A stretch of 64,000 nucleotides of DNA from Gemmatimonas sp. GTDB lineage: Bacteria; Gemmatimonadota; Gemmatimonadetes; Gemmatimonadales; Gemmatimonadaceae. The notes under the pieces were generated by a model. The model was given only the letters and a program-made list of their open reading frames with translations, did not search any database and had not been told where the DNA came from. A program made the position numbers and the translations under genes. The DNA is taken from assembly GCA_013822425.1 (NCBI GenBank), contig PNKL01000008.1, positions 1-64,000 on the forward strand, in the 5' to 3' direction. Of the stretch, positions 1 through 8,654 are shown piece by piece (positions within the stretch are counted from its first letter, which is position 1; each line of letters opens with the position of its first letter).

Positions 1-1
1 C

Positions 2-475
2 GTGATCGCGCCGAGTCTGATTCCCACCAAGCGCGAGCAGCAACTGGCGGCGGGGTGGGCGCGGGAGCTGGCGAGGGTCGCAGCGCGGATCGGGACGTTC
101 GTCACGCATCCGCAGCCCCGCGCCCGGGTGGGGCGTTTTCTCGACGGGACGTTGGCGGGAACCGGCCGGCGCAATGGGTGGCAGTTGGCCGAAGCCGCGC
201 ACGAAGCCACGCCGTACGGGATGCAACGCCTCGTCGCGAGCGCAGCGTGGGATGTCGAGGGCGTGCGCGACGATCTGCGCACCTACGTGCGAGAGACGTT
301 GGGGGACCGCGCCGGCGTGCTGATCGTCGATGAGACGGGATTCCTGAAGAAGGGAACCAAGTCGGCCGGGGTGCAACGCCAGTACAGTGGCACCGCCGGC
401 CGCATCGAGAACGTCAGCTCGGGGTCTTCCTGGTCGCTTAGGCTCGCTCCCACGGGTCCCTGCGCGGGGCCATAG
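2..475 (+). pseudogene. IS701-family transposase remnant (frameshifted)
   Basis: The frame reads like the N-terminal third of an IS701/DDE transposase: a WQLAE block, a D-D-L-R segment, then the hallmark VDETGFLKKG stretch and QRQYSGTAGRIEN. Directly after the RIEN codons (410-412) the frame changes. Inserting one base restores the expected CQLGVFLVA, but that frame then hits a TAG at 439-441. A frameshift plus a stop means this is a dead copy. The downstream two thirds, with the other catalytic acids, are missing. It marks an old insertion at this edge of the replicon. The left boundary may lie outside the window. Confidence 0.8.
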
Positions 476-526
476 CATCGTCTATCCGCCGGCCTCGACG
501 GGCGTGCGGGGCATGGTCATGAGACA

Positions 527-670
527 TCAGCGTGCGGGACCCACGATCGACAGGTAGGTCAGCACGCAGACGCCCCCGACCATCGTGATGACCGCACTCC
601 ACTCGAACGCGGTCTGTCCCCAGTCGATTCCGGGGGTGCCATCGCGCTTGCGGGTCAGGAGAATCCCCAT
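527..670 (-). CDS. small single-pass membrane protein (47 aa)
   Basis: Short ORF starting ATG at 670, too short for most gene callers. The first 20 residues are charged (MGILLTRKRDG); the C-terminal half is a hydrophobic helix (WSAVITMVGGVCVLTYLSIV) ending in a few polar residues. It lies on the same strand as the pilus operon, 36 bp beyond the gene ending at 707, so it could be the last gene of that transcript. The layout resembles a small membrane accessory or pilin-like peptide, but no family is recognised and there is no prepilin cleavage motif. Function unknown. Confidence 0.45.
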   Translation of the reverse strand: MGILLTRKRDGTPGIDWGQTAFEWSAVITMVGGVCVLTYLSIVGPAR

Positions 671-706
671 CAAAGCTCCGGTACGAGGTGGGAGTGAACG
701 GCCGGG

Positions 707-994
707 TCAGGCATGCGGCGTGTCGTCATTGGTTCCGGGGAACTCCGGGAACATCGGCTCGTCGGCCGGCTCGTCGGGGACGCCGAGCCGGCGCGCGATG
801 CTGGGCGGCAGCGCGGCGCCGTGCGCTCGCGCGAGTTCCAGATGCATGGCCGGAAGCAGACGGCAGACTTCGGCGTAGCCCTCGCGCCCCACGAGCGCGG
901 GCGTGCCGCCGAGGAGCCAGACCGCGCGCTCAGGGCCCAGGATGCAAGTCGCATGGGCACGCGGCGGGAAACTGAATACACCTGCACCACCCAC
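707..994 (-). CDS. hypothetical protein, possibly frameshifted at its N-terminus
   Basis: A 95-aa frame with natural-looking composition (VCRLLPAMHLELARAHGAAL, then an acidic, proline-rich tail). The GTG start at 994 has an AAGGGG ribosome-binding site 8 nt upstream. In the overlapping frame an ATG at 1023, right behind the stop of the previous gene, opens with MKRPVKGPQMWVVQVYSVS, which also looks like a real N-terminus and would run into this frame if one base changed near 963-970. So either the GTG start is right or the gene carries a frameshift. Last or second-last gene of the pilus operon. Function unknown. Confidence 0.5.
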   Translation of the reverse strand: MGGAGVFSFPPRAHATCILGPERAVWLLGGTPALVGREGYAEVCRLLPAMHLELARAHGAALPPSIARRLGVPDEPADEPMFPEFPGTNDDTPHA

Positions 995-1024
995 ATCTGC
1001 GGCCCCTTGACAGGTCGCTTCATA

Positions 1025-2245
1025 TCAGAACACCTCGCGCTTGTTGAAGAGCCGCAGGTTCATCGTGTCCTCGAACAGCCGCGGATGCTCGGCCACGAAC
1101 TCCGTGCCCACCTGCGACACCCACGCCGATTTCGCGGCGCGTACCTGCTTCTCGCACTGGCGCTGCAACTCCGCGAGGTCCGCAGTTTCCGCGAGGCTCT
1201 CCCACGCGGGGTTCAGATCGAGGAGATCGTTCGCCATCGCGTCCGCGAGCAACTCGGCACGCATGCTCGGGTTCTCGGCGTGCTCCGCGAAACGATTGAC
1301 CCGCGCTCCCTTGTGCGCCACCGGCCTTACGGTCGGCGGACTCACGATGCCCTCACTGTCCGTACCCGTCCCTCGGGTCGCGCGCCGTCGCAGGATATCC
1401 CCAGGCAATCTCGGCATCACCATACGCTGACCGATGTCGATGCCGGGACGGACGGTCGGCGCCGAGCCAGCGTGGACCGAAGGCCGCGTCGACGAGCCGG
1501 CGGCCGGTGGCGGCGCCTCGGGTGCCGGGGACGGCGCCGCGAAGGAGCGTAGCGACCGCAGCGGCACGTCGCTACCCTCCAGCTCGACGCGCACCGGCAG
1601 CTCATCGTCGTCCTCGTCTTCATGGTCCCGGTCAACGCCCACCGGCTGTGGCGTACCTCCCGCCAAGGCCTCGGGATCCAGCGCCGGCATGCCGAGGAAC
1701 GCCTTCGGCGCCGCGACCTCCATCGAGACTTCGTGCACCCCCCGCTCGCTGACACTTCGCGCCGTGGACGCCGGGCTCGGGATCCCCGTGGTCAGCGCCG
1801 CCGGTGACGGCTCCAGTACCGGTGCGGGCGACGACACGGGCACGACCGGTGCCTCGGGAATCGCCCGCGCCGCCTCCGACCCCACGGATCGCGAGGCAGC
1901 GCGCAGGCCGTCCGGCTGTGGTTGTGCCGCGGCTTTCTTCGGCACGGACACCGCCGGTGCCGTCCCGACCGACGGCAGCGCGCGCGACACCCCACCCGTC
2001 TCGACCGCGATCGCCTGCTCGAAATCGGCAGCATCGTATTTGAGCGTGAGCACGAAGCCATCCTCTCGCCCCGTCCAGCTGGTGGAAGCCACCTGCAGCG
2101 GAATACCCTCCGCCAGGAGCAGTTCGTCCAGTCGGGCCGCTACCGCCTTCAACATGGCCGCGGCCGTGCGCTCAGCCCGCTGCTGGTGCTCCATCACCGT
2201 GACCAACCGCATCGACAGCTCGCTCATACGTGCGGCGTTACTCAT
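1025..2245 (-). CDS. hypothetical pilus-operon protein with Pro/Ala-rich linker (406 aa)
   Basis: Three parts are visible: an N-terminal alpha-helical segment of about 100 residues (RMSELSMRLVTVMEHQQRAE onward), a long low-complexity Pro/Ala/Ser/Glu linker (about residues 110-270), and a conserved-looking C-terminal helical region (about 275-406) ending RLFNKREVF. There is no signal peptide or membrane segment, so it is probably cytoplasmic. The ATG overlaps the end of the M23 peptidase gene by 8 bp, so the two are probably translationally coupled. The cytoplasmic location and linker would suit a scaffold or regulator of the pilus machine, but this is inference; no family recognised. Confidence 0.65.
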   Translation of the reverse strand: MSNAARMSELSMRLVTVMEHQQRAERTAAAMLKAVAARLDELLLAEGIPLQVASTSWTGREDGFVLTLKYDAADFEQAIAVETGGVSRALPSVGTAPAVSVPKKAAAQPQPDGLRAASRSVGSEAARAIPEAPVVPVSSPAPVLEPSPAALTTGIPSPASTARSVSERGVHEVSMEVAAPKAFLGMPALDPEALAGGTPQPVGVDRDHEDEDDDELPVRVELEGSDVPLRSLRSFAAPSPAPEAPPPAAGSSTRPSVHAGSAPTVRPGIDIGQRMVMPRLPGDILRRRATRGTGTDSEGIVSPPTVRPVAHKGARVNRFAEHAENPSMRAELLADAMANDLLDLNPAWESLAETADLAELQRQCEKQVRAAKSAWVSQVGTEFVAEHPRLFEDTMNLRLFNKREVF

Positions 2246-3164
2246 GCGTGGCTCCTTCCAGACTCACGGACGTGGTCGCGGTGTCGAGGCGTGTCCACCA
2301 GGCATCGGCCCGGCGCAATCCCTCTTGGTACGAGGGTAGCGCACGCGCCTCCGGGTTGGTGCGCCGCCGGCCGAACTGCACCCGCTCCGGATCCACCGGC
2401 TGTCCATGCAGCCGCAGTTCATAGTGGAGGTGCGGTCCGGTCGAGAGCCCCGTCGAGCCCACCCAGCCGATCAGCGTCCCGGCTCGCACGCGCATCCCCG
2501 GTAACAGACCCGGTGCGACCCGCGCCAGGTGGCCATACCGCGTCTCGAGATCACCCGCATGTCGCAACCGCACCACGATCCCGTAGCCTCCCCACCATCC
2601 GGCCGCCCGCACGGTGCCATCCATCGATGCCACAACCGGAGTCCCCGCCGCGGCGCGATAGTCCGCGCCCTCGTGTGCTTGGACGCGATGGAGGATCGGA
2701 TGGAGCCGCGCGGATGCGAATCCGGACGACACGCGCGCCCGAAGCGCGGCGCGCGAGACGGTGCCCTGACGTGTTCCGTGGTCAGCGACATCGGCGATCC
2801 GACGGCCCTGCGCGTTGAAATAGCCGGCGGCGCCACCGGTCACCCGACCCAGGACGGCCACGGCATGCGCTCCACGCCGAGTCTGCGCCCGGAGCGCAAG
2901 CACCGAACCGAGGCGATCCGGGCCTTCGCGGGATCGCTCAACGACGAACGACAGCCGCGTACCAAGCGCCGTGGCCGACACGCCCAGCTGCCGACCCAAG
3001 GTCTCCGCGACAGCACCCACCAGCGCACGACGATCCTGCGCGCTCGCCCAGGGCGCGGCATCGAGCAGCGCCACGGTGAGCGGTTGCTGCGCCGTCAGGA
3101 CGGCACTGAACAGCACCGTGTCGACCGCGCGCGCGAGGCCCTCCCACGCCAACCAGACCGTCAT
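2238..3164 (-). CDS. M23-family (LytM) metallopeptidase
   Basis: Peptidoglycan DD-endopeptidase fold in the C-terminal half. The zinc ligands are visible as HEGADYRA (HxxxD) at about residue 180 and HLHYELRLHG (HxH) near 270, with the usual glycine-rich core between them (GTPVVASMDGTV, GYGIVVRLRH, LIGWVGSTGLSTGPHLHYE). The N-terminal 170 residues are unfamiliar and there is no clear Sec signal, although the first 30 residues are moderately hydrophobic. The start overlaps the stop of the upstream gene (ATGA). Within a pilus/secretion operon it probably opens the wall to let the envelope-spanning complex assemble; as a plasmid gene it could also serve conjugation-like transport. Confidence 0.85.
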   Translation of the reverse strand: MTVWLAWEGLARAVDTVLFSAVLTAQQPLTVALLDAAPWASAQDRRALVGAVAETLGRQLGVSATALGTRLSFVVERSREGPDRLGSVLALRAQTRRGAHAVAVLGRVTGGAAGYFNAQGRRIADVADHGTRQGTVSRAALRARVSSGFASARLHPILHRVQAHEGADYRAAAGTPVVASMDGTVRAAGWWGGYGIVVRLRHAGDLETRYGHLARVAPGLLPGMRVRAGTLIGWVGSTGLSTGPHLHYELRLHGQPVDPERVQFGRRRTNPEARALPSYQEGLRRADAWWTRLDTATTSVSLEGATHE

Positions 3165-3946
3165 GCCACCGCCGTGAGTTGGTCGATAGGCCGCACCTCG
3201 CGCCCCGAGAGGCTGAGGTCCGCGATCACGGTACCGGGTCGGATGATCACCGTCTGCGCGCCATAGTTCACCAGCGGCACCCGCAGGTAGCGATCCGGCT
3301 GTGGTCGGAGCACGCGTCGTAGCAGATCGAAACGAAAGCCCATGTCATGGGGCAACGCCCGCACGCTGTCGAGCGGGGCGTGCAGCTCCAGCCGCACGTC
3401 GCGACTCCGCACCACGGCATCGGTCTCGACAATCGCGGTGCCACCTGCGCGAATCAGCACCGAATGCATCGCGCAGATGGCACGGCACTGGCGCACCGCA
3501 TCCCACGCACCCAGCGAGGCGCCATCCATCCGCACGTCCAGCGGCGCGCGCGTCTCAAAGCGCACCAGAAAGAGCGGGTCGTCATCACCAAGCCGCTCGG
3601 GCCACGGTCGGCAGGTACGCCTGAGGCGCGGGCGGACCTGCCAGAAACGCGTCCGCTGGCCGGGCTGTGCGAAACAGGCAGATCGGTCGTCCACCCGCTG
3701 CACGACGTTGCGAAACACCGGTCCGATCCGTACGCGTGGCACCAACGTCTCGGGAATCGCCTCGCTGGGCACGGTCAGCAACCACGGATTGCCGTATGAG
3801 ATGATCTCTCCGGCAAGCGCCACATCGAGCGCGCAGACATCGGGACGCCAGAAGAACGCGATTTCGTGCGTGTCCGTCCGCAACTGGGGCTTCACGCGGA
3901 GGGCGAGCCCCCATGACCCCGCGAATGGGCGCGCTAGAACTTGCAT
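3161..3946 (-). CDS. hypothetical protein in the pilus operon (261 aa)
   Basis: A beta-rich protein without signal peptide or membrane helix. It holds a Cys/Arg-rich middle (RRTCRPWPER, QCRAICAMHS) and ends in a segment resembling a beta-sandwich or minor capsid-like fold (YLRVPLVNYGAQTVIIRPGT). The start overlaps the AMIN-like gene by 13 bp and the stop overlaps the M23 peptidase start by 4 bp, so it is firmly inside the operon. No family recognised; its position suggests an accessory part of the pilus/secretion apparatus. Confidence 0.6.
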   Translation of the reverse strand: MQVLARPFAGSWGLALRVKPQLRTDTHEIAFFWRPDVCALDVALAGEIISYGNPWLLTVPSEAIPETLVPRVRIGPVFRNVVQRVDDRSACFAQPGQRTRFWQVRPRLRRTCRPWPERLGDDDPLFLVRFETRAPLDVRMDGASLGAWDAVRQCRAICAMHSVLIRAGGTAIVETDAVVRSRDVRLELHAPLDSVRALPHDMGFRFDLLRRVLRPQPDRYLRVPLVNYGAQTVIIRPGTVIADLSLSGREVRPIDQLTAVA

Positions 3947-4368
3947 CGGCTCTCCGGCCCACAGACGGCGGGCGTCGGCGGTAGCTCCTCCGCGCTGTCC
4001 TCACCGGGCAACGCGGGATCGAACGCGCCCAATGCCACAATCGTGGCGGCACCAAGCCGGAACACGCGGAAGGGCAGGGGCGCCGCCAGGAAGACCGTGA
4101 GCCGTGTCGTGGCACCGCTCGGCACGAAGACCAGCGAGTCCACACCATCGCGCGCGATCGGCATCGAGCGCAGCGGTGTGTCGAGTACCGCACCGATCGT
4201 CACCTCGAGCCGCTCCGGGCTCGAGGCGCGTGTCGCCCGGACGTGCGGCGTTCCCAGGGTGTGCAGCACCACGTACACCGGCATCGAGTCCGCAGGCGGC
4301 GCCGGTGTCTGCGCGCGCACATGCCCCACACCGCCCGCCAGCACGGCGGTCATCAGGAGCAGCCGCAT
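3934..4368 (-). CDS. exported stand-alone AMIN-like domain protein
   Basis: A 144-aa protein with a classical signal peptide (MRLLLMTAVLAGGVGHVRAQ). The ATG at 4368 overlaps the TAA of the upstream gene (TAATG), which favours this start over in-frame ATGs at 4389 and 4407. The mature part follows the same pattern as the N-terminal AMIN domain of the secretin two genes upstream: a strand, then a SLVFVPSGATTRLTVFL-type block answering the secretin's WLAFVPAGTSLLVRLNL. AMIN domains bind peptidoglycan and localise secretins, so this is probably a periplasmic anchor for the pore. Two cysteines close to the C-terminus (VCGPESRCKF) could form a disulfide. Confidence 0.65.
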   Translation of the reverse strand: MRLLLMTAVLAGGVGHVRAQTPAPPADSMPVYVVLHTLGTPHVRATRASSPERLEVTIGAVLDTPLRSMPIARDGVDSLVFVPSGATTRLTVFLAAPLPFRVFRLGAATIVALGAFDPALPGEDSAEELPPTPAVCGPESRCKF

Positions 4369-6059
4369 TAGCGCCCACCGCCAAGCCATGATCGCGAGAC
4401 CCGCCACCAGACGAGCTGTCCACCGGTCACGATCACACCGCGAATCGTTTCCGACAACGGATCGATCCAGGCGACCATTGGACCAGTCACGCCGGATGCA
4501 AGCGGCGTGCGATATCGCAGGCGCGGCGCATCGCCCGCCACGTCATAGAGGCGCAGCTCGGGGGACGCACTCGTGCCACCGATTACCGCCACCAGCGATT
4601 CACGCTCGCCAATACGCGGCGTGACCAGCACACCTCCGCCCGCTTCCGCGAACTGCAGACGCAGCCGGCCCGCATTGTCCGTCAGGGCGAATCCTTCGGT
4701 GCTCTGGATTCCGATGCGGCCGATGCCCGCGAGTGCCCCGCCGGTCACTCGGGACACGGTACCGCCGACGTTGCCCGCCACATCGTTCAGGTTGCGCACA
4801 TCGGTCAGCAACGCCAGACCGTTCGATGTCCACACACGTCCCACCGCGACATCCGACAGGCTCGCCCCTAACACGGTACCGTGATCGCCCGTGGCGGCCA
4901 CGTCGAAGGGGGCGGGGGGCTCGAAACGCGCCGGGTCCACCCGATAGCCTTCGTACAGCGTCGAGTCGCGTCCCGTGGTCACGTTGTGCACGGCCATCGT
5001 CACCAGCGAGAACGAGGTCCGCACGTTGTCGGCGGCATGCCGCATCAGCACCGTTTCGACGCCCGCCCGTGGTCCCGAGAGGACGACGTAGCGCACGAGG
5101 TAGAGTGGCGTAGGCACGGACGCGGCCGGCACCGTGGCAACCACCGCCATGAGTTCCCCGCAGGTCGTCGAGCCGAGTCGCGGCACGCAGAGCGCCGCCA
5201 CGGACCGCGGACGATCGCCGACATCCGCCGAGCGTACGGACACCGCCCCGGCCGTCACGCGCCCTGCGTCGTCCGCCGTGGCGTCTTGCATCAGCACCGA
5301 GATCGTCCCCAGGCGGACCTGCGTGGCCGTGCGCGCGGACAGCGAGACCACCGAGAGATGTGTCGCGCCGCTATTCGCGACGAGCACGGAATCGCCGGGC
5401 GTCCCCAGAGCGTCGCGGGGCACGAGCGAAAGCCCCGTTGGGAGTGCTCCGGTCGGCACGCTGTATTGTTCCTCGCCGCGCGTCGCGTCGTACACGGTCA
5501 GCCGGTTCTGCGCGCGATCGGCGAACAGGACCAGATCACGAAACGGATGATACTGAAGCGCCGCGTACGATGCGGTGCTGGGCAGGACCGTGCGGCGACC
5601 GATGGCGAGCACGAGGGTATCGCGGCGCGCCAACGCGGAGTCACGGACGGGCTTCGTGGGGGTCACGCCGACCGCTCCCCACGCGGCACGACGCGCATTC
5701 TCCGCGAACGCGAGGAGCTCCAGCGAATCGCCGACCTCAATCGCGGTGCCCGCGATCACCAGTGGCACGGTCACGGCCGTCGGCGCGCCACTCACGACCT
5801 GGGCCAGCCCCCCCACCGGTACGCCTCGGCGAAACAGGAGATAGCCCACCCGCACGACGCCTGTCGTATCCGTTGCCGTCACGCGCACGCTGTCGCCCAG
5901 CATGACCTGACGGGGCACGGCCGCCACGGTCACGAGTGGGGCGGCGGCGGTGTCGGCCGCACTTCCCGTCGGCGCAATGAACTCGTTCGTCCCGACGCAC
6001 GCCGTCGTTGCCCCGAGCACGCCGGCGAGAAGCATCAGGCCCAGGCGTTCGGGGTACAT
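4368..6059 (-). CDS. large lipoprotein, probable beta-propeller, in the secretin operon
   Basis: 563 aa. The ATG at 6059 sits in a TGATG overlap with the secretin stop and gives a lipoprotein signal (MYPERLGLMLLAGVLGATTAC) with Cys in a lipobox-like context; an in-frame extension to 6179 would overlap the secretin and lacks such a signal. The mature protein starts with an Ig-like segment (VTVAAVPRQVMLGDSVRVTA) and continues with repeated strands of propeller type (YHPFRDLVLFADRAQNRLTV, DSVLVANSGATHLSVVSL). Likely an outer-membrane-attached partner of the secretin, in the role of a pilotin or surface adhesin; exact role inferred. Confidence 0.65.
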   Translation of the reverse strand: MYPERLGLMLLAGVLGATTACVGTNEFIAPTGSAADTAAAPLVTVAAVPRQVMLGDSVRVTATDTTGVVRVGYLLFRRGVPVGGLAQVVSGAPTAVTVPLVIAGTAIEVGDSLELLAFAENARRAAWGAVGVTPTKPVRDSALARRDTLVLAIGRRTVLPSTASYAALQYHPFRDLVLFADRAQNRLTVYDATRGEEQYSVPTGALPTGLSLVPRDALGTPGDSVLVANSGATHLSVVSLSARTATQVRLGTISVLMQDATADDAGRVTAGAVSVRSADVGDRPRSVAALCVPRLGSTTCGELMAVVATVPAASVPTPLYLVRYVVLSGPRAGVETVLMRHAADNVRTSFSLVTMAVHNVTTGRDSTLYEGYRVDPARFEPPAPFDVAATGDHGTVLGASLSDVAVGRVWTSNGLALLTDVRNLNDVAGNVGGTVSRVTGGALAGIGRIGIQSTEGFALTDNAGRLRLQFAEAGGGVLVTPRIGERESLVAVIGGTSASPELRLYDVAGDAPRLRYRTPLASGVTGPMVAWIDPLSETIRGVIVTGGQLVWWRVSRSWLGGGR

Positions 6060-8509
6060 CACCGCACCTCCGCGGGCTTGCTGTCCGCCGCGATCGGCAC
6101 GATGCGTGGCGTCACCACGATCACCATGTCGCGCTGCAGGCTGCTGACGGTCTCGTTCGAGAAGAGCCGCCCGATCCACGGCAGGCGGCTCAGGATCGGA
6201 ATGCCCACCTTCGAGCGCGACTGTGATTGCTGCGTCAGGCCCCCGATCGCCACGCTCTCGCCATCGCGCACGGTGGTCTTGGTCGACACTTTCCGGGTGG
6301 AGAAGGACAGCCCGATGTCGGGACTCGAGGTGTTGGCCGACGACTCCTCCGCCTCGACCTCGAGGTAGATCTGGCCGTTGTCGGTCACGTGCGGCTTCGC
6401 CTTGAGCTTCACGCCCACCTGCTTGAACGTCACCGTCGCGAGAGGCTGCGCGAGATTGCCGCCGCCGGTGCGCGCCCTACCTCCGTTGCCGCTACCACCG
6501 CTGTTGTTCACGCCGCCGAGGCCGCCCGCGTCGAGCACCCGAATGGGCACTTCCTCGCCCACGAGCACGTCGCCGAGCTGGTTGTCCTGCACCAGCACGC
6601 TCGGCGATGCCTGCGTTCGCGCGAGATCGAGTTGCGTGAGGGCCTCGAAGAAGCTGGCGAGCACGAAGCGACTGTTGACGCTCGCCAGCGTCGCCAGCAT
6701 GCGAATGGACGGGCTCGCGACGCGATAGGAGGCATTGCCCGAGCCCGCCAGGGTCGTGTGCGTAAGCGAGACCGACGGCGCCTGGTTGGCCGTCGTCGTG
6801 GAGGCCGCGCTACCCGCGGATCCGTTCCCCGCGCCCGGCATGGGCACCAGGTCGCTGAACCCTGTCCCGCGCGTGTCCTTCAGGTCGTACGAGAAGCCCA
6901 ACGCGTTGAGATCCGTCTTCGCGACATAGAAGACGCGGGCCTGGATGATCACCTGCTTCGCCGGCTTGTCGACGGACGCAATCGCCTTTTCCATGCGTGC
7001 GATCGCGTCGGGCACATCGGTCAGCAGCACGGAATTGCTGGCAGGATCGGCCACCACCTTGCCGCGCGAGGTGGCCATCGTCTGCAGCATCGAGGACGCA
7101 ATCGAATCGCCCTTCACATACGAAAGCTTGACCGTCCGGGTCTCGAGCGGATCGGTCGTCTCACCTTTCGCGAGCGCCGTGGTTGCATCAATCTGGAGCA
7201 TGCCGCTCGGCAGACGCCGTGCGATGGCCCCATTGGCTCGCATGATGGTCTCAAGGGCCAGGGGCCACGGCTGGTCCACAATTTCCGCGGTAATCACCTT
7301 GTCCCCGAGTTCCTGCCCCGCGATGATCGAGCGTCCCGACGCGACCGCGAAGGATTCGATAACCTGAAGGATCGGCGTCGCCTTGAACGAGAACGACACG
7401 GGCCGCAGGTCGGGCGCCAAGGCCGACGCCTTCGCCGCGCTATCGGCAGACTGCGCCGCCCGCCGGATCGAGTCCGTGACAACGTGCCCGAGCGCCGTGG
7501 CCTGTTCACGCAGGACGGACAACGCCGAGTCCGCCTGCTGCTGGCGTCGCACGGCGGCGGCGCTGTCCCGCGAGGCGGCAGCACGCACCAGCGAGTCGCG
7601 GGTCGCGAGCAGCGCCGCCACCTCACGCTCGGCCGCGTGCCGCAGGCTGTCCGTCTGCGCCCTCGCGCGCCGCAGCGCCGCTTGTTCCAGCACCAGTTGC
7701 TTGCGTTCGACGGACGCCCCCCGCGCCGGCGTCTCCCGGATCTGGCCGCTGTCGTGCCCCACCGCGGCAGGATTCGAGGCACGCACGCGGTATCCGGAAT
7801 CGGCTCGCGCCGTTGCGTCGGCGGAAGGAGCGGAGGCGTGCGGATCCCTCGCTGGCGCTCGCGCCGCGGCCGCCGCCCGCGATGACTTCGACATCGCCGG
7901 CTTCGTCGCCGGCCCTGTCGTCGGCTGCAGCGCCGGTGGGACGCGCACCATCGGCAATGGCGGTGGCGGCACCGAGTCGGGACCCGGGTCCGGCGACACG
8001 ACCGTGCGTTGAGGCGCCGCGGCGACCACCATCGGAGTGGGCGCTGGCACCCGCTCGAAGTGCGGTGCCTCCGCCGCGGTCCACCCGTCGCCCGGAACGA
8101 CCGCTCCCGGCACGTGCAGAATCACCGAGGAGTCCGAGCGCGTGAACTCGTAGTCCTCACGCAGCGACACGCTGAGATTCAGCCGCACCAGCAGACTCGT
8201 TCCCGCAGGGACGAAGGCCAGCCAGTTCACGCTCCCCCGACGTACGACTTGCACGGGCGGTGCCAGTAGCGTCCGCGTCCGCTCGAAGGTGAGGAGCAAC
8301 CCATCGGCCACGACGCTATCGTGCGCCACCGGTGGCGTGCCATGCCAGAAGAACTCGACCGTCGTCCCTGTTGCGCCGCGCGGTGCGACCTCAACCTTCG
8401 TGATCCGCGCGCCGGGGCCGGACGTCGGTGCCTGGGCTCGCACCGGCAGCCCCTGCGCCAACATGCACAGCCCGACGAGCGTCGCCGTCCCCACCACCTG
8501 TCTCCGCAT
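6059..8509 (-). CDS. pilQ: type IV pilus / type II secretion secretin (PilQ-like)
   Basis: 816 aa from the ATG at 8509, which gives a clean signal peptide (MRRQVVGTATLVGLCMLAQG...VRAQA); the frame is open 24 codons further. Domains in order: an AMIN-like domain (about 30-140); a Pro/Ala and coiled-coil linker (about 150-370); a secretin/TonB short N domain (SFKATPILQVIESFAVASGR); an N1 domain (YVKGDSIASSMLQTM, VVADPASNSVLLTDVP); and the C-terminal secretin barrel with SPSVLVQDNQ, EVPIRV, the TTVRDGESVAIGGL signature and the closing VGIPILSRLPWIGRLF. It forms the outer-membrane gated ring through which the pilus or substrate passes. Sits directly after pilMNOP as in classical pil operons. Confidence 0.92.
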   Translation of the reverse strand: MRRQVVGTATLVGLCMLAQGLPVRAQAPTSGPGARITKVEVAPRGATGTTVEFFWHGTPPVAHDSVVADGLLLTFERTRTLLAPPVQVVRRGSVNWLAFVPAGTSLLVRLNLSVSLREDYEFTRSDSSVILHVPGAVVPGDGWTAAEAPHFERVPAPTPMVVAAAPQRTVVSPDPGPDSVPPPPLPMVRVPPALQPTTGPATKPAMSKSSRAAAAARAPARDPHASAPSADATARADSGYRVRASNPAAVGHDSGQIRETPARGASVERKQLVLEQAALRRARAQTDSLRHAAEREVAALLATRDSLVRAAASRDSAAAVRRQQQADSALSVLREQATALGHVVTDSIRRAAQSADSAAKASALAPDLRPVSFSFKATPILQVIESFAVASGRSIIAGQELGDKVITAEIVDQPWPLALETIMRANGAIARRLPSGMLQIDATTALAKGETTDPLETRTVKLSYVKGDSIASSMLQTMATSRGKVVADPASNSVLLTDVPDAIARMEKAIASVDKPAKQVIIQARVFYVAKTDLNALGFSYDLKDTRGTGFSDLVPMPGAGNGSAGSAASTTTANQAPSVSLTHTTLAGSGNASYRVASPSIRMLATLASVNSRFVLASFFEALTQLDLARTQASPSVLVQDNQLGDVLVGEEVPIRVLDAGGLGGVNNSGGSGNGGRARTGGGNLAQPLATVTFKQVGVKLKAKPHVTDNGQIYLEVEAEESSANTSSPDIGLSFSTRKVSTKTTVRDGESVAIGGLTQQSQSRSKVGIPILSRLPWIGRLFSNETVSSLQRDMVIVVTPRIVPIAADSKPAEVR

Positions 8510-8608
8510 ACATTCCTTGGCAAGAAGCCCGGACACCACACGAGGCACTTCCTCTGCAGGATAGCGCGCTGAACCAACCATCCGTCACGTTCCCCCCAGC
8601 ACGTGCAA

Positions 8609-8629
8609 ACGGGCGCCGTGGGCGCCCGT
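8609..8629. terminator. stem-loop between the pilP-like and secretin genes
   Basis: A perfect 9-bp stem (ACGGGCGCC / GGCGCCCGT) with a 3-nt loop. On the minus strand it is followed by only three T residues, so it is more likely a weak terminator or mRNA-processing/attenuation structure that sets the ratio between pilMNOP and the secretin genes than a full stop. Confidence 0.5.
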
Positions 8630-8654
8630 CGGGGACTGCACGGGGTCAGAGGGA

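Noticed and set aside
713-1552. Plus-strand ORF of 279 aa
   Set aside because: Arg/His-rich composition and antisense to two better-supported minus-strand genes; a GC-rich shadow frame.
4881-6368. 495-aa plus-strand ORF
   Set aside because: Arg/Gly/His-rich shadow antisense to the lipoprotein and secretin genes.
6227-7885. 552-aa plus-strand ORF
   Set aside because: Antisense to the secretin, whose motifs are unmistakable.
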